A stretch of DNA of 64,000 bases from an uncultured Alphaproteobacteria bacterium (GCA_902571865.1 CACGDO010000004.1:89679-153678), one strand, 5' to 3'; positions 16,985 through 26,308 are shown, counted from the first letter of the stretch. Made by a program: numbers and translations. Notes: generated from the letters alone by a model not told the origin.

Positions 16985-18592
16985 CTATGGTTTTGGATAC
17001 TGCATAATCCACATCATACGAGTATAAGGGATATCAACAGCTTTAGTTCCCATGTTGTCCATAGCATCTAGTGCAGCAACATCGGCTACGTTTTTAGTAA
17101 ATCCGTAGTCCATTTTTCCTGCAGCAGCATTCTTAATTAAGTTACCATCACCATCATAACTTGGGTAAGCAATGATATCAAAACCAGCTTTACCGCCATG
17201 ATAGCCGTCAAAAGGTTCGAACTTCGCAAAGTCGTTCATTTTAACTTCAGTAATTTTGAATGCTCCAGATCCTATTGGCATTTGCCAGAAATCACTTTGT
17301 TGGAATTTCAAAGGATCAACATCACCTAATAAGTGCTTAGGTAAAATAGCAAATTGAGTGAACGTAGTTAAGATGTTAGGATCAATTTTTGTTAATTCTA
17401 ACGTAATAACTCTGTCTGCAATATTGTATTTAATACCAGAAACATCATCAGTTGAGCCGTCTTTAAATGCATCAGCACCTTTGATTGATCCAACTGTGTT
17501 TCCAATTAGAGCGTGCATTTGAGGTGCTTTCATAGCAGTACGAATACTCCATGCTACATCCTCAACAGTTACATCGTTTCCATCATGGAAAGTAAGACCA
17601 TCTTTTAGTTTAAATGTTAGACTTAAACCATCAGCAGCTAACTCATAACTTTCACAAGCTGAACATCCAACTGGTTGTAACGCACCATCAGCAACTAATA
17701 GTCTATCGAATACAACTTTGTTGTGTATCCATAAACCAAGGTTGTACCAAGGTTGTTCAAAGAATTCAACAGGACCAGTGTTAGTTTGTAATGTACCACC
17801 ACTTACGTTCCAATCAGTAATTCCCCAGTTATAGTTATACTGAGCGTTACCATATGATCCACCATTTCTATCAACTTTATTACTCTCATAGATGAATAAT
17901 TTTTGATAGTACAATGGACAAATGTTAACTTGCTCCATTTGATATTCTTGTATTTCAAAGAAAGCAGGTTTTAGAACTTCTGGGTCTGCACTTGAATTGA
18001 TTTTTTCAATTAGCGCATCCATTTTTGGATCACCAGGAGTTTGTGGGTTTAGACCTGTTTTAAAAGTATTGTAATACTCTTGCATTGCAATTGCTGCACG
18101 AGCACCATAACCTAAGTCATAGTCAACAGCAGCTGGTCCGTTCACACCATCATCGGGAACTGAGTTAAGTTGTGCACCAACATCACCTTGTAATAGACGG
18201 TAAGACATTTTTACACCAACATCAGCAAAGTATGCTTGAATTGCTGCCATGAAGTCAGCTGTTAGCTGATCTCCATAATAGAAAACCATATCAAGTTCTC
18301 TATTAGAGTCCCAATTTGCTTCTGCTAACAGTTGACGGGCCTTTTCAGGATTGTAACTGTAATCAGGTAGATTTGGAGACTTCATTGGACCGTTTGGTAA
18401 TAAACTATCCGCCATTATGATTTGATCTTCAAATAATGTTTCACCGATTGTTTTCATGTCAATAGCCATACACAAAGCTTGTCTAACACGAGGATCGGAT
18501 AATTGGTTACTGTTTGTAGGTTGAGCTGAAGCTGATGAAATGAACATCAGATGAGCTAACACTGCAACTATAACCACATATAGTTTTTTCAT
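16985..18592 (-). CDS. Family 5 solute-binding protein with circularly permuted domain order
   Basis: The periplasmic binding protein has a signal peptide (MKKLYVV to SASA, cleavage after residue 23) and is 535 residues long, the usual family length. I chose the ATG at 18592 because AGGAGG lies 5 bases upstream; an in-frame ATG at 18631 has no such site. The order of conserved blocks is swapped. DPRVRQALCMAID and YNPEKARQLLAEANW, normally in the second half of DppA-type proteins, come right after the signal peptide. The normal N-terminal blocks (VFDRLLVADG, LTFKLKDGLTFHDG, VTVEDVAWSI, ILPKHLL, PIGSGAFKI) fill the second half from about residue 265. The C-terminal MQYPKP would join naturally to the N-terminal TNSNQLSDPRV. 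It heads the nan operon and probably binds a nonulosonic acid or conjugate. Confidence 0.85.
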   Translation of the reverse strand: MKKLYVVIVAVLAHLMFISSASAQPTNSNQLSDPRVRQALCMAIDMKTIGETLFEDQIIMADSLLPNGPMKSPNLPDYSYNPEKARQLLAEANWDSNRELDMVFYYGDQLTADFMAAIQAYFADVGVKMSYRLLQGDVGAQLNSVPDDGVNGPAAVDYDLGYGARAAIAMQEYYNTFKTGLNPQTPGDPKMDALIEKINSSADPEVLKPAFFEIQEYQMEQVNICPLYYQKLFIYESNKVDRNGGSYGNAQYNYNWGITDWNVSGGTLQTNTGPVEFFEQPWYNLGLWIHNKVVFDRLLVADGALQPVGCSACESYELAADGLSLTFKLKDGLTFHDGNDVTVEDVAWSIRTAMKAPQMHALIGNTVGSIKGADAFKDGSTDDVSGIKYNIADRVITLELTKIDPNILTTFTQFAILPKHLLGDVDPLKFQQSDFWQMPIGSGAFKITEVKMNDFAKFEPFDGYHGGKAGFDIIAYPSYDGDGNLIKNAAAGKMDYGFTKNVADVAALDAMDNMGTKAVDIPYTRMMWIMQYPKP

Positions 18593-18724
18593 ATTTCCTC
18601 CTATTGAGTAAAATACGCTACTAGCTAGCATATATGATGCATATAAACATAATGTAGAGATATAGACAAGGTATAATATACTCTAAATTAAAGATAAATA
18701 AGTTATTGAAAATATTGATTTAAG
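18593..18724 (-). promoter_or_regulatory. Promoter region of the nan/ABC operon
   Basis: This gap lies between the hydroxylase gene stop (18725) and the binding-protein start (18592). It is rich in TATA-like and palindromic motifs, including GTATAATATAC (18671-18681) and GCTAGCTAG near 18620, so it plausibly holds a promoter and operator. AGGAGG immediately upstream of 18592 is the ribosome-binding site. I cannot fix the -35/-10 pair or name the regulator. Confidence 0.4.
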
Positions 18725-19711
18725 TTAGTTTTTTACACTAACTCTTTTAAGCATTTTTTCATGCATTTCTTTTGATCCATCATGATAAGTTCCAAACCAT
18801 TGATCAAAAGGAATCATAAGATTTCCGTAATTTACCTCAAAATATTTATGATGAAGATAATGATTATAATTACTGAGATCTATTGCTCTCTTATCATTGA
18901 TCATCATTTGCTTAAAACCTATGTGACCATTTGCTGATCCTAAGCCTGCATGAAATAAATGATAAGTGGCATGTAGTGGATGTGAGAGAATAATCCAATG
19001 AATGATAACGCCAGAAAAATATAATAAATGTTCAATAGGATGCATTGATAGGCTAGACCAAGGTCCAGGATTAACATTTCGATGATGAACAGAATGAGCA
19101 ATTTTGTACATAAATTTAAAGTGTAAGAAACGATGAATTAAATAAAAGTGAGCATCTCTAAATGCTGGAATTAGTAAAAGAATAATAAAGAAATAAATAG
19201 GAGCTTCACTGAATTGAACAAAAGGTACCAAACCAGATGCATAAAACCAAAAAGATAAAACCTCGTAAGCTGTCCAAATTGGAACACCCCAAAACAAACT
19301 CCAAAATAAATTATCAAATATTTGTTTATTAAATGTAAAAATCTTTTGAATTTTTTCTGGCCAGTTTGGATTAAATTTAAATTTAATTCCCTGAGATTTT
19401 TTTACGTAAAGAGGTATATGTATTAAACTAAAAAAAATTGTACCAATTACATAGTTTCGAATTAAAATTTCAGAAATCCAACCTGATGAAAGATTCTTCA
19501 TTTCGGAAAGCGCAGGTGTAAAAAAATAGTAAGCAATAAATGCAACAGCTAAATAAACAAGATTCCAAGAAAAAATATACGAAAAGATAAACCAATCTAA
19601 AATTTTTTTTAAATTAAAAGGAAGTATCCATATGGGATTTTTATCAGCTGCTTCTTTAGGAACGAAGTGGCCTCTTTTATCTCTAAATCCAAAATTTTCT
19701 TCTTCAATCAT
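18725..19711 (-). CDS. Fatty acid hydroxylase / sterol desaturase family protein
   Basis: This 328-residue membrane di-iron oxygenase has histidine motifs HFYLIH and HRFLH (188-197), HSVHH (206-210), HPIEH (224-228) and NHYLHH (283-288), the usual eight-plus histidine set. Several membrane segments are visible at about residues 40-65, 85-105, 135-160 and 170-185. Members hydroxylate or desaturate lipids or carotenoids; the substrate is unknown. It is upstream of and co-directional with the nan operon, 132 bases away, but probably independent of it. Confidence 0.82.
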   Translation of the reverse strand: MIEEENFGFRDKRGHFVPKEAADKNPIWILPFNLKKILDWFIFSYIFSWNLVYLAVAFIAYYFFTPALSEMKNLSSGWISEILIRNYVIGTIFFSLIHIPLYVKKSQGIKFKFNPNWPEKIQKIFTFNKQIFDNLFWSLFWGVPIWTAYEVLSFWFYASGLVPFVQFSEAPIYFFIILLLIPAFRDAHFYLIHRFLHFKFMYKIAHSVHHRNVNPGPWSSLSMHPIEHLLYFSGVIIHWIILSHPLHATYHLFHAGLGSANGHIGFKQMMINDKRAIDLSNYNHYLHHKYFEVNYGNLMIPFDQWFGTYHDGSKEMHEKMLKRVSVKN

Positions 19712-19768
19712 CTTATTTAATTTTTTTACTATATATAATATTTAATGCAATATTTTGATAACACCATT

Positions 19769-21337
19769 TTAACTCAGCTTAAATTCTTTTTTGAATTCAC
19801 TAATTGTTAATACCTCATTAACTGGTTTGTCCCAACGAATACGGTGTATTCTTGGGAATCTCATAGCTACACCTGACTTATGTCTAGTACTCGGAAACAC
19901 ATCATCGAAGGCTACTTCTAATATAATCTCTTTTTTTACTTCTCTCACGGGACCAAATTTATTGATCGTATTATTCCTAATAAATTTATCTAATACTAAT
20001 AGTTCTTTGTCAGTGTAACCTGAATACGCTTTTCCTATTGGAACTAATTCACTTTCTTTCCAAACGCCAAAAGTAAAATCTGAATAATACGATGATCTTT
20101 TTCCGTGTCCTCGTTGAGCATACATTAAAATAGCATCAACTAGTTTTGGATTTTTTTTCCATTTGTACCAATACCCCTTTTTTCTCCCTGGTAAATATTC
20201 ACTATTTTTGAGTTTAATCATAACTCCTTCGTTCAAATCATCATGAAAGTTATTTTTATATTTAGTTAATTCGTCCCATGATGAAAAATTAATGATAAAA
20301 GATAAATCAATTAGATTAGTTTTATTTTCTTTTTGAAATTTTTCTAAATATTTTCTTCTTTTAACGAGAGATAATTTTCTTAAATCTTTTCCTTTATAAA
20401 AAAGGATATCATAAGCTCGTATGAAAATAGGAAATTTTTTTTGAAGATCTTTTGATGCTTTTTTTCTATTTAACCTTTGTTGTAGATCATTAAAACCAGA
20501 GGGCTTAAAATTTCTCCCCACAAGTAATTCCCCGTCAATAACTGCATCACCTTTAGTAGATTCAATTATTTCTGGGAATGCAGATGATATATTATCACCT
20601 GTTCTTGAGTATAGTGAAACACTTTTTGATGAAACCATAAGCTGAACTCTAATCCCATCCCATTTGTATTCTGCTTGAAATTCATTCGCATCTAATCTTT
20701 TAAAATCTTTTTCCTCGTCAATAGGATTAGCAAGCATCATAGGATGAAATAATTTTTTAAAATCTATTTTTGGTTTTGATGTTTCATTTTTTAACCATTG
20801 AAATAAATTTTCATATGGAAATTCTAGACCATGCCAAATTTCTTCAATCTCATTTACAGATTTGTTATAAAGATCAGCTAAGGCCGTTTTTACTAATCTT
20901 TCTGAGACTCCAATTCGCAATCCACCCGTGCAAATTTTAATTAAAGTCCATCTTTCGTTATTAGATAGTTCGCTCAAAACTTTACTAAACTCTGTATTAA
21001 TTTCAGACTTTTTAATTTTTTTTATATTTTCAATTAAGGTAGATAAATTTTGTGATTTACCCTCTTTATTTGTTGGCCAAATCAACGATATTGTCTCTGC
21101 TAAATCCCCAACATAGTCATATGAGTAATCAAATAGATGTTGATCTACTTGTTCATAGACAAGCTCTCTAAGTTTAGATGCTTTAATAAATTGAAATGAG
21201 AGTTGGTTAGATAAAATTGCAAGCGCATATGCACGGTTGATATCAAGTATTTTAAAATAATCTTGAAGTAATTTAATTTTGGTATTTCGACTTGGTGTTA
21301 AAATCAAATTATGAAGTAAGGAAGAAAATTTTTTCAT
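19769..21337 (-). CDS. ATP-dependent DNA ligase (ligase-associated repair cassette)
   Basis: This 522-residue ligase has the adenylation lysine K225 in YKWDGIR, an N-terminal helical DNA-binding domain with GGLRIGVSE, the motif DGELL, and a C-terminal OB-fold region with RFPRIHRIRWDK. Its length and the helical N-terminal domain match the bacterial ligase that travels with a metallo-beta-lactamase exonuclease, an Lhr-like helicase and PdeM. It overlaps the exonuclease gene by 4 bases. It should act in DNA repair beside the NAD-dependent replicative ligase. Confidence 0.92.
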   Translation of the reverse strand: MKKFSSLLHNLILTPSRNTKIKLLQDYFKILDINRAYALAILSNQLSFQFIKASKLRELVYEQVDQHLFDYSYDYVGDLAETISLIWPTNKEGKSQNLSTLIENIKKIKKSEINTEFSKVLSELSNNERWTLIKICTGGLRIGVSERLVKTALADLYNKSVNEIEEIWHGLEFPYENLFQWLKNETSKPKIDFKKLFHPMMLANPIDEEKDFKRLDANEFQAEYKWDGIRVQLMVSSKSVSLYSRTGDNISSAFPEIIESTKGDAVIDGELLVGRNFKPSGFNDLQQRLNRKKASKDLQKKFPIFIRAYDILFYKGKDLRKLSLVKRRKYLEKFQKENKTNLIDLSFIINFSSWDELTKYKNNFHDDLNEGVMIKLKNSEYLPGRKKGYWYKWKKNPKLVDAILMYAQRGHGKRSSYYSDFTFGVWKESELVPIGKAYSGYTDKELLVLDKFIRNNTINKFGPVREVKKEIILEVAFDDVFPSTRHKSGVAMRFPRIHRIRWDKPVNEVLTISEFKKEFKLS

Positions 21338-22323
21338 TCTATTTCCTCATCACTTCTTCCTTGGATGGAAAGGGGTTTTGAAACAAGATTTTGTTTCTTA
21401 CAATAATAAACCAATGCATCTTCCTGACCATGCGTAATAAGAATATTTTTGGCTTTTGATTTTTTAATTGTATCTAATAATTCATTCCAATCGCTATGAT
21501 CACTAATAACTAATGGTAATTCAATACCTTGTTGTTTTGCTCTTTGCTTAACTGTCATCCATCCACTTGCCATGCAAATAATAGGATTAGGAAATCGTCT
21601 TGACCAACGATCCTTTAATGCGGAAGGAGGGGCAATAATTATTTTACCCTCATAAAAGCTTTTATCCTTGGAAGAAACTTTTTCAAACTTTCCAATATTA
21701 ATTTTTTCTTTTGAATAATATTGGCATAACTTTTCTAGAGAGCCATGAATATAAATTGTCTCATTATATTTCTGCTGGCGTAAAAGGTTCATTACTCTTT
21801 GTGCTTTACCAAGTGCATAAGCACCAACAATATGACAATTATTTCTATTTATTTTTACAGATTGTATGAGTTTTTGAATTTCATCTTTGGGATCTGGATG
21901 TTGAAATATGGGTAATCCAAATGTTGCTTCGGTAATTAAAGTATCACATTTAACCACTTTGAAATTTTTACATGTTTCGTCTTTTCCTACTTTATAATCA
22001 CCTGTGATGACTAAACGATGATTATTTTTTTCAATTAAAACTTGAGAGCTACCTAAAATATGTCCCGCAGGGTGAAGAGTAAAATCATAGTTTTTAATTG
22101 AGTATTTTTGTCCGTATCTAAGAGGAGTAAATTTCTTCGCACATTTATCTCCGTAGCGAATTTTCATTATGTCTATTGTCTGCCTAGTAGCAATCACATG
22201 ATCATGTCCAAATCGAGCGTGATCTGCGTGACCATGTGTAATAATTGCTGTTTTTTTCGGCAATATTGGATCTATATGTACATTTATATCTTTGATAAAT
22301 AGTTGATGGTTAATGAAATCCAT
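21334..22323 (-). CDS. Ligase-associated DNA exonuclease (metallo-beta-lactamase/beta-CASP)
   Basis: This 329-residue beta-CASP nuclease-like protein has HGHADH at residues 30-35 for metal binding, HPAGHILGSS, TGDYK and ISDHSDW. It is the exonuclease partner of the ATP-dependent ligase that follows. The start ATG at 22321-22323 directly abuts the ATG of the divergent helicase; together they form CATATG, so the two genes have no intergenic DNA at all. Confidence 0.92.
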   Translation of the reverse strand: MDFINHQLFIKDINVHIDPILPKKTAIITHGHADHARFGHDHVIATRQTIDIMKIRYGDKCAKKFTPLRYGQKYSIKNYDFTLHPAGHILGSSQVLIEKNNHRLVITGDYKVGKDETCKNFKVVKCDTLITEATFGLPIFQHPDPKDEIQKLIQSVKINRNNCHIVGAYALGKAQRVMNLLRQQKYNETIYIHGSLEKLCQYYSKEKINIGKFEKVSSKDKSFYEGKIIIAPPSALKDRWSRRFPNPIICMASGWMTVKQRAKQQGIELPLVISDHSDWNELLDTIKKSKAKNILITHGQEDALVYYCKKQNLVSKPLSIQGRSDEEIE

Positions 22324-24756
22324 ATGTATATAAATAAATCGAATCCCTTATTATTACACCCCCTAAACAAGTGGATGAAGAAAAAAAAATGGTCCTGGTT
22401 TCCTCATCAAATTGAAACTTTTCGGCATGTTCGAACTGGATCTGATGTTGTTGTATTTGCTCCAACTGGTGCTGGCAAAACATTAACAGGGTTTATTAAT
22501 CCAATAGATGATTTAATAAAATTAAAAAAATTTAAAGGTCTTCATACTCTCTATATTTCTCCATTAAAATCTCTTGCAAATGATATTGTGAGAAATTTAG
22601 AGAAACCTATTAAAGAGCTTGATTTAAATATTTCATTTCAAGTAAGAACAGGAGACACAACACCATATAAAAAACAAAAACAAAAACAAAAACCTCCTAA
22701 TATCCTTATTACAACTCCAGAGTCACTTGCATTATTAAATTCGTATGAGAATGCAAAAGAATTTTTTCACAATTTAAAATATATAATTATTGATGAGATA
22801 CACACTTTTTTAGATAATAAGAGAGCTGATCTTCTAAGTTTAAATATTGAAAGACTACAAACTTTCTCTCCAAATTTGCAACGAATAGGGTTGTCAGCAA
22901 CTCTCAAGAATAAACAAGACGCCAAAAAATGGCTTTGCCGCAAAAAACCAAAAATAGTTTCTTATGAAAATTCAGTTTTACCTAAGATTAAAATTTTAGA
23001 ATCAAAAGAACGTATTCCTTGGTCTGGTCATATGGCTACGTATTCTATTAATGAAATCTATAAAGAAATAATGAAATCAAAATTAACTATTATTTTTGTT
23101 AATACGAGGGCACAAGCTGAGTATATGTTTAAAAACCTTTGGCTTATAAATAAGAAAAAATTAAAAATTGCTGTTCACCACGGTTCATTAGAAAAAAACC
23201 TACGTTTAAAAGTAGAAAATAATCTTAGCAAGGGATTAGTTGACTGTGTTGTTGCAACCTCTTCTCTAGAGCTTGGGTTAGATTATGGAGATGTAGAAAA
23301 AATTATTCAAATTGGAGCACCTAAAGGAATTAATAGATTATTACAGCGTGTAGGAAGATCAAATCATAATTTAAATACACCTTCAAAAGCAATTTTAGTA
23401 CCCACTAATCGTTTTGAATTTATCGAAGCAAAAGCTGCTATTGAAGAAATAAAAAAAAATAACTTAGATAAAATAGATTTAAAAGAAGGAAGTTTTGATG
23501 TTGTAGCTCAACATATTTTTGCAACGGCTTGTGCAGGGCAATTTGATATTAACGATCTCTACAAAGAAATTATCAAAGCATATCCATACAAAAAATTAAA
23601 ACTTAATGATTTTAGACAATTGATTAATCTCATACAAGATGGTGGATATGTTTTAAAAAATTATGATCAATTTAAGAGAATCTTCCAATTAAGAGAAAAT
23701 AAAAATATTTATAAGCTAGTAAATAGAAGAGAAACACGAAAATACCGCATGAATGTTGGAACAATAATTGAAAATCCGATGTTAAAAATAAAACTTGGAA
23801 CAAAAACGTTAGGCAATATTGAAGAAGTTTTTATTCAAAATCTTTCTCAAGGCGATTCATTTATATTTGCCGGTCAAGTACTAGAATTTCAATCAATGAA
23901 AAATAATTTAGTTCAAGTTAAAAGAAGTAAATCTTTAATTTCAAAAATTCCATCGTACTCCGGAGGCAGAATGCCATTATCAACAAATTTGGCTAATTCA
24001 GTCAGGACTTTATTGGCAAAAAGTAATATGTGGGATTCATATCCAGAGCAAATTACTGCATGGTTAAAAAGACAAAAAAATATATCTAATATTCCTAAAA
24101 AAGATGAATATCTAGTGGAACAATTCCCTCGAAAAAAAAATTTTTATACTGTTATCTATACTTTTGCAGGATGGCATGCCAATCAAACACTAGGATTTTT
24201 ATTGCTCAGAGGATTTAAGGAATTTAACTATAAACCTCTAGGCTTTGTCGCAAATGATTATGCTATTGTTTTATGGTCTTTAAAAGAAGCTAAAGAAATT
24301 AAAACAATTCTACATTTAGGATTATTAGATAAACATTTAGACAATTATCTTGAAGAAACTTCAATAGTCAAAAGATTGTTTAGAGATAATGCAATTATAT
24401 CTTGTTTAATAGAAAGAAGGTTGCCAGGGATGGAAAAAACTGGAAAGCAAGTTTTATTTAGTTCTGATCTAATTTATACAGTTCTCAAAAAAAATGAACC
24501 AGATCACATTCTTCTAAAATCTTCATATGAAGACGCAAAAAAGAATATGATAGATTATGATAGACTAAGAGAAATCTTAAAAAAAATTGATAAGAAAATT
24601 ATATTAAAGAGACTCAAAAGTATATCACCATTGGCAGTTCCTATTATTCTTGAAATAAATAGAGAAAATTTATCAAAAAAAGAAACTGATGAATATATTT
24701 TAGAGGATTTAGAAAATGAAATATTAAAAGAGGCTAATGTACTATCAATTAATTAA
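22324..24756 (+). CDS. Ligase-associated DEXH-box helicase (Lhr-like)
   Basis: This roughly 810-residue Lhr-family helicase has Walker A APTGAGKT (46-53), DEIH (157-160), motif III GLSATL, motif IV IFVNTRAQAE and motif VI QRVGRSNH. The C-terminal winged-helix and DUF4145-like part is typical of the ligase-associated form. I prefer the ATG at 22324, but an in-frame ATG at 22306 and a TTG at 22303 would also work and would overlap the divergent exonuclease gene. No Shine-Dalgarno sequence is visible for any of them. Its stop overlaps pdeM by 20 bases. Confidence 0.9.
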   Translation: MYINKSNPLLLHPLNKWMKKKKWSWFPHQIETFRHVRTGSDVVVFAPTGAGKTLTGFINPIDDLIKLKKFKGLHTLYISPLKSLANDIVRNLEKPIKELDLNISFQVRTGDTTPYKKQKQKQKPPNILITTPESLALLNSYENAKEFFHNLKYIIIDEIHTFLDNKRADLLSLNIERLQTFSPNLQRIGLSATLKNKQDAKKWLCRKKPKIVSYENSVLPKIKILESKERIPWSGHMATYSINEIYKEIMKSKLTIIFVNTRAQAEYMFKNLWLINKKKLKIAVHHGSLEKNLRLKVENNLSKGLVDCVVATSSLELGLDYGDVEKIIQIGAPKGINRLLQRVGRSNHNLNTPSKAILVPTNRFEFIEAKAAIEEIKKNNLDKIDLKEGSFDVVAQHIFATACAGQFDINDLYKEIIKAYPYKKLKLNDFRQLINLIQDGGYVLKNYDQFKRIFQLRENKNIYKLVNRRETRKYRMNVGTIIENPMLKIKLGTKTLGNIEEVFIQNLSQGDSFIFAGQVLEFQSMKNNLVQVKRSKSLISKIPSYSGGRMPLSTNLANSVRTLLAKSNMWDSYPEQITAWLKRQKNISNIPKKDEYLVEQFPRKKNFYTVIYTFAGWHANQTLGFLLLRGFKEFNYKPLGFVANDYAIVLWSLKEAKEIKTILHLGLLDKHLDNYLEETSIVKRLFRDNAIISCLIERRLPGMEKTGKQVLFSSDLIYTVLKKNEPDHILLKSSYEDAKKNMIDYDRLREILKKIDKKIILKRLKSISPLAVPIILEINRENLSKKETDEYILEDLENEILKEANVLSIN

Positions 24757-25390
24757 TTTTGGTAATGAAGAATTTCATGCTTACCCAGATAAATCTCTTT
24801 ATTGGAAAAGACTAAATACCCTTATAGTATCAGATTTACATATAGGAAAATCTATTAGTTATGCAAAAAATAAGCAATTCTTACCTCCGTATGATACAAA
24901 AGAAATATTAAACAAAATTTTTGTTAGTTTAGATAAGATTAAACCAAGTAATTTAATTATAGTTGGTGATTTATTACACGATGTATTTTCAACTTTGAGT
25001 TTAAAATATCAAGATCATAAAAATCTTATTCAATACATGAAAAATACTGATTTCATATGGATAAAGGGTAATCATGATGAAAATATACAAATTGAAGGTT
25101 TTAAAAACTTAACAAATTACAAAATTGATAAATTTTTATTTACACACATACCTATCGAAACATCTTTATTTCAAATTTGTGGTCATTATCATCCAAAGGT
25201 AAAAATTTCACACAGAGGTAAAACTATTTTTAAAACATGTTTTGTACATAATGAAAAAATATTCATTTTACCAAGTTTTGGAATTTTAACGGGTGGATTG
25301 GATATCCATTCTAAACAAATAAGTGATGTATTAGGTAAGAATAATTTGAGTATTTATCCTGTGGGACAGGATAAAGTTTATAAATTATAA
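24737..25390 (+). CDS. pdeM: Ligase-associated metallophosphoesterase PdeM
   Basis: This 217-residue calcineurin-like phosphoesterase has motifs DLH (33-35), GDLLHD (77-82), GNHDE (111-115) and GHYHPK (149-154). It is the fourth member of the ligase-associated DNA damage response set, predicted to be a nuclease. It overlaps the helicase gene by 20 bases and converges with the next gene over 13 bases. Confidence 0.9.
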   Translation: MYYQLINFGNEEFHAYPDKSLYWKRLNTLIVSDLHIGKSISYAKNKQFLPPYDTKEILNKIFVSLDKIKPSNLIIVGDLLHDVFSTLSLKYQDHKNLIQYMKNTDFIWIKGNHDENIQIEGFKNLTNYKIDKFLFTHIPIETSLFQICGHYHPKVKISHRGKTIFKTCFVHNEKIFILPSFGILTGGLDIHSKQISDVLGKNNLSIYPVGQDKVYKL

Positions 25391-25806
25391 TTAAAGTAGT
25401 TATTAATCACGATCCCAATTAAAATAATAAAATTCAAGACAAATAATAAAACTGAAAGCAAATGCATATATTTAAAACTTGAAGAAGCTTTTTTATCACC
25501 TTCTAATTCTTTATCTCTAAAATCATTAATTTTAGGTGTTAAATAATTTCTATTAATCATAAAACTCATAGCCACTATTATTAATAAAATAGAATTTAAA
25601 ATATTACTTGAAATATAACAAAGGACCAAAGATAAAATGGCTATTATAAATCCAAATAAAAACATTCGAGGAAAAATTGTTCTCAACAATTTACTGCTAG
25701 CATTAGTACTTAAAGTGGCAAAGACTGAGGGTGAGACAACAGCCATAAAGAAAATCATAGATCCTATTAAGACTGCTAACAAAAAATTAAGAGTATAAAT
25801 TATCAT
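25378..25806 (-). CDS. DUF4149/TMEM205-like membrane protein
   Basis: This 142-residue protein has four predicted membrane segments (about residues 5-25, 48-68, 70-85 and 115-137). The pattern FFMAVVSPSVFATLS followed by RTIFPRMFLFGF matches the DUF4149 (TMEM205-like) family. The function is unknown. It converges with pdeM. Confidence 0.7.
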   Translation of the reverse strand: MIIYTLNFLLAVLIGSMIFFMAVVSPSVFATLSTNASSKLLRTIFPRMFLFGFIIAILSLVLCYISSNILNSILLIIVAMSFMINRNYLTPKINDFRDKELEGDKKASSSFKYMHLLSVLLFVLNFIILIGIVINNYFNYNL

Positions 25807-25812
25807 AGGTTA

Positions 25813-25836
25813 AATTGCTCTTCATAAAGAGCAATT
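25813..25836. terminator. Hairpin between TPR gene and DUF4149 gene
   Basis: A perfect 10-base inverted repeat (AATTGCTCTT / AAGAGCAATT) with the 4-base loop CATA lies just after the TPR-gene stop (minus strand). The following U-run is short, so it is a weak terminator or an mRNA stabiliser. Confidence 0.5.
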
Positions 25837-25843
25837 GTAATAG

Positions 25844-26308
25844 TTATGAATTATCAATTGCTGATTTTAATTTTCTATATTCCATAGAATTAGTGCCCGC
25901 TAAAGTTTCTAACTTTAACAACATTTCATTTGCTTTATTCATCTTTCCAAGTGTGATGTAAAGCTCACCTAGATATTCGTGTGCTCCTAAATGTTTGGGG
26001 TTTGCTTCTAATGCAATTTGATATGCATCGAAAGCTTTGTCTAAATTTGGCTCACTATGTTTTCTGTAACTAAATCCAAGCAAATTATACACATCAGCTT
26101 TTTTATCACCAAGATCTTTACGCTTAGCCATTTTTTCAAGCAATTTGATCGATTTATCAAATTTCTTGTAGTAGACTAATTCGTAAGCTTTATCGTAAAG
26201 CTTAATAACTTGTTCACCTGCAGACATACTTGAGCTACTGTCGTCTGAACTTGCAGCAGCAAATACACCAGAGCTAATAAATAACAATGTAAGTAATATT
26301 CTAATCAT
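25844..26308 (-). CDS. Tetratricopeptide-repeat secreted protein
   Basis: This 154-residue protein has an N-terminal signal peptide (MIRILLTLLFISSGVFAAA) and two to three TPR units between residues 35 and 140 (AYELVYYKKFDKSIKLLEKM, ADVYNLLGFSYRK, ALEANPKHLGAHEYLGELYITLGKMNKA). It is probably a periplasmic protein that binds other proteins. The start is the ATG at 26308; the upstream TTG is less likely. Confidence 0.7.
   Translation of the reverse strand: MIRILLTLLFISSGVFAAASSDDSSSSMSAGEQVIKLYDKAYELVYYKKFDKSIKLLEKMAKRKDLGDKKADVYNLLGFSYRKHSEPNLDKAFDAYQIALEANPKHLGAHEYLGELYITLGKMNKANEMLLKLETLAGTNSMEYRKLKSAIDNS

Noticed and set aside
16985-18592. Explanation of the swapped order as two fused half genes or a frameshift
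   Set aside because: There is one signal peptide, one continuous frame and a total length equal to one family member; each conserved block occurs once.
16985-18631. Start at the upstream ATG (18631) for the family 5 binding protein
   Set aside because: It would put 13 extra residues before the signal peptide; the ATG at 18592 has AGGAGG at the right distance.
11360-18677. GGTATAAT occurs at 11360 and 18670 and a similar GGTATAAA at 5056, resembling the E. coli NanR GGTATA site
   Set aside because: In DNA this AT-rich an 8-mer of this kind is expected a few times by chance in 64 kb, the copies are single rather than tandem, and the one at 5056 overlaps a stop codon.
22670-22695. CAAAAA tandem repeat inside the helicase gene
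   Set aside because: It encodes a Lys/Gln-rich loop between helicase motifs and stays in frame; low-complexity A-rich coding is common here.
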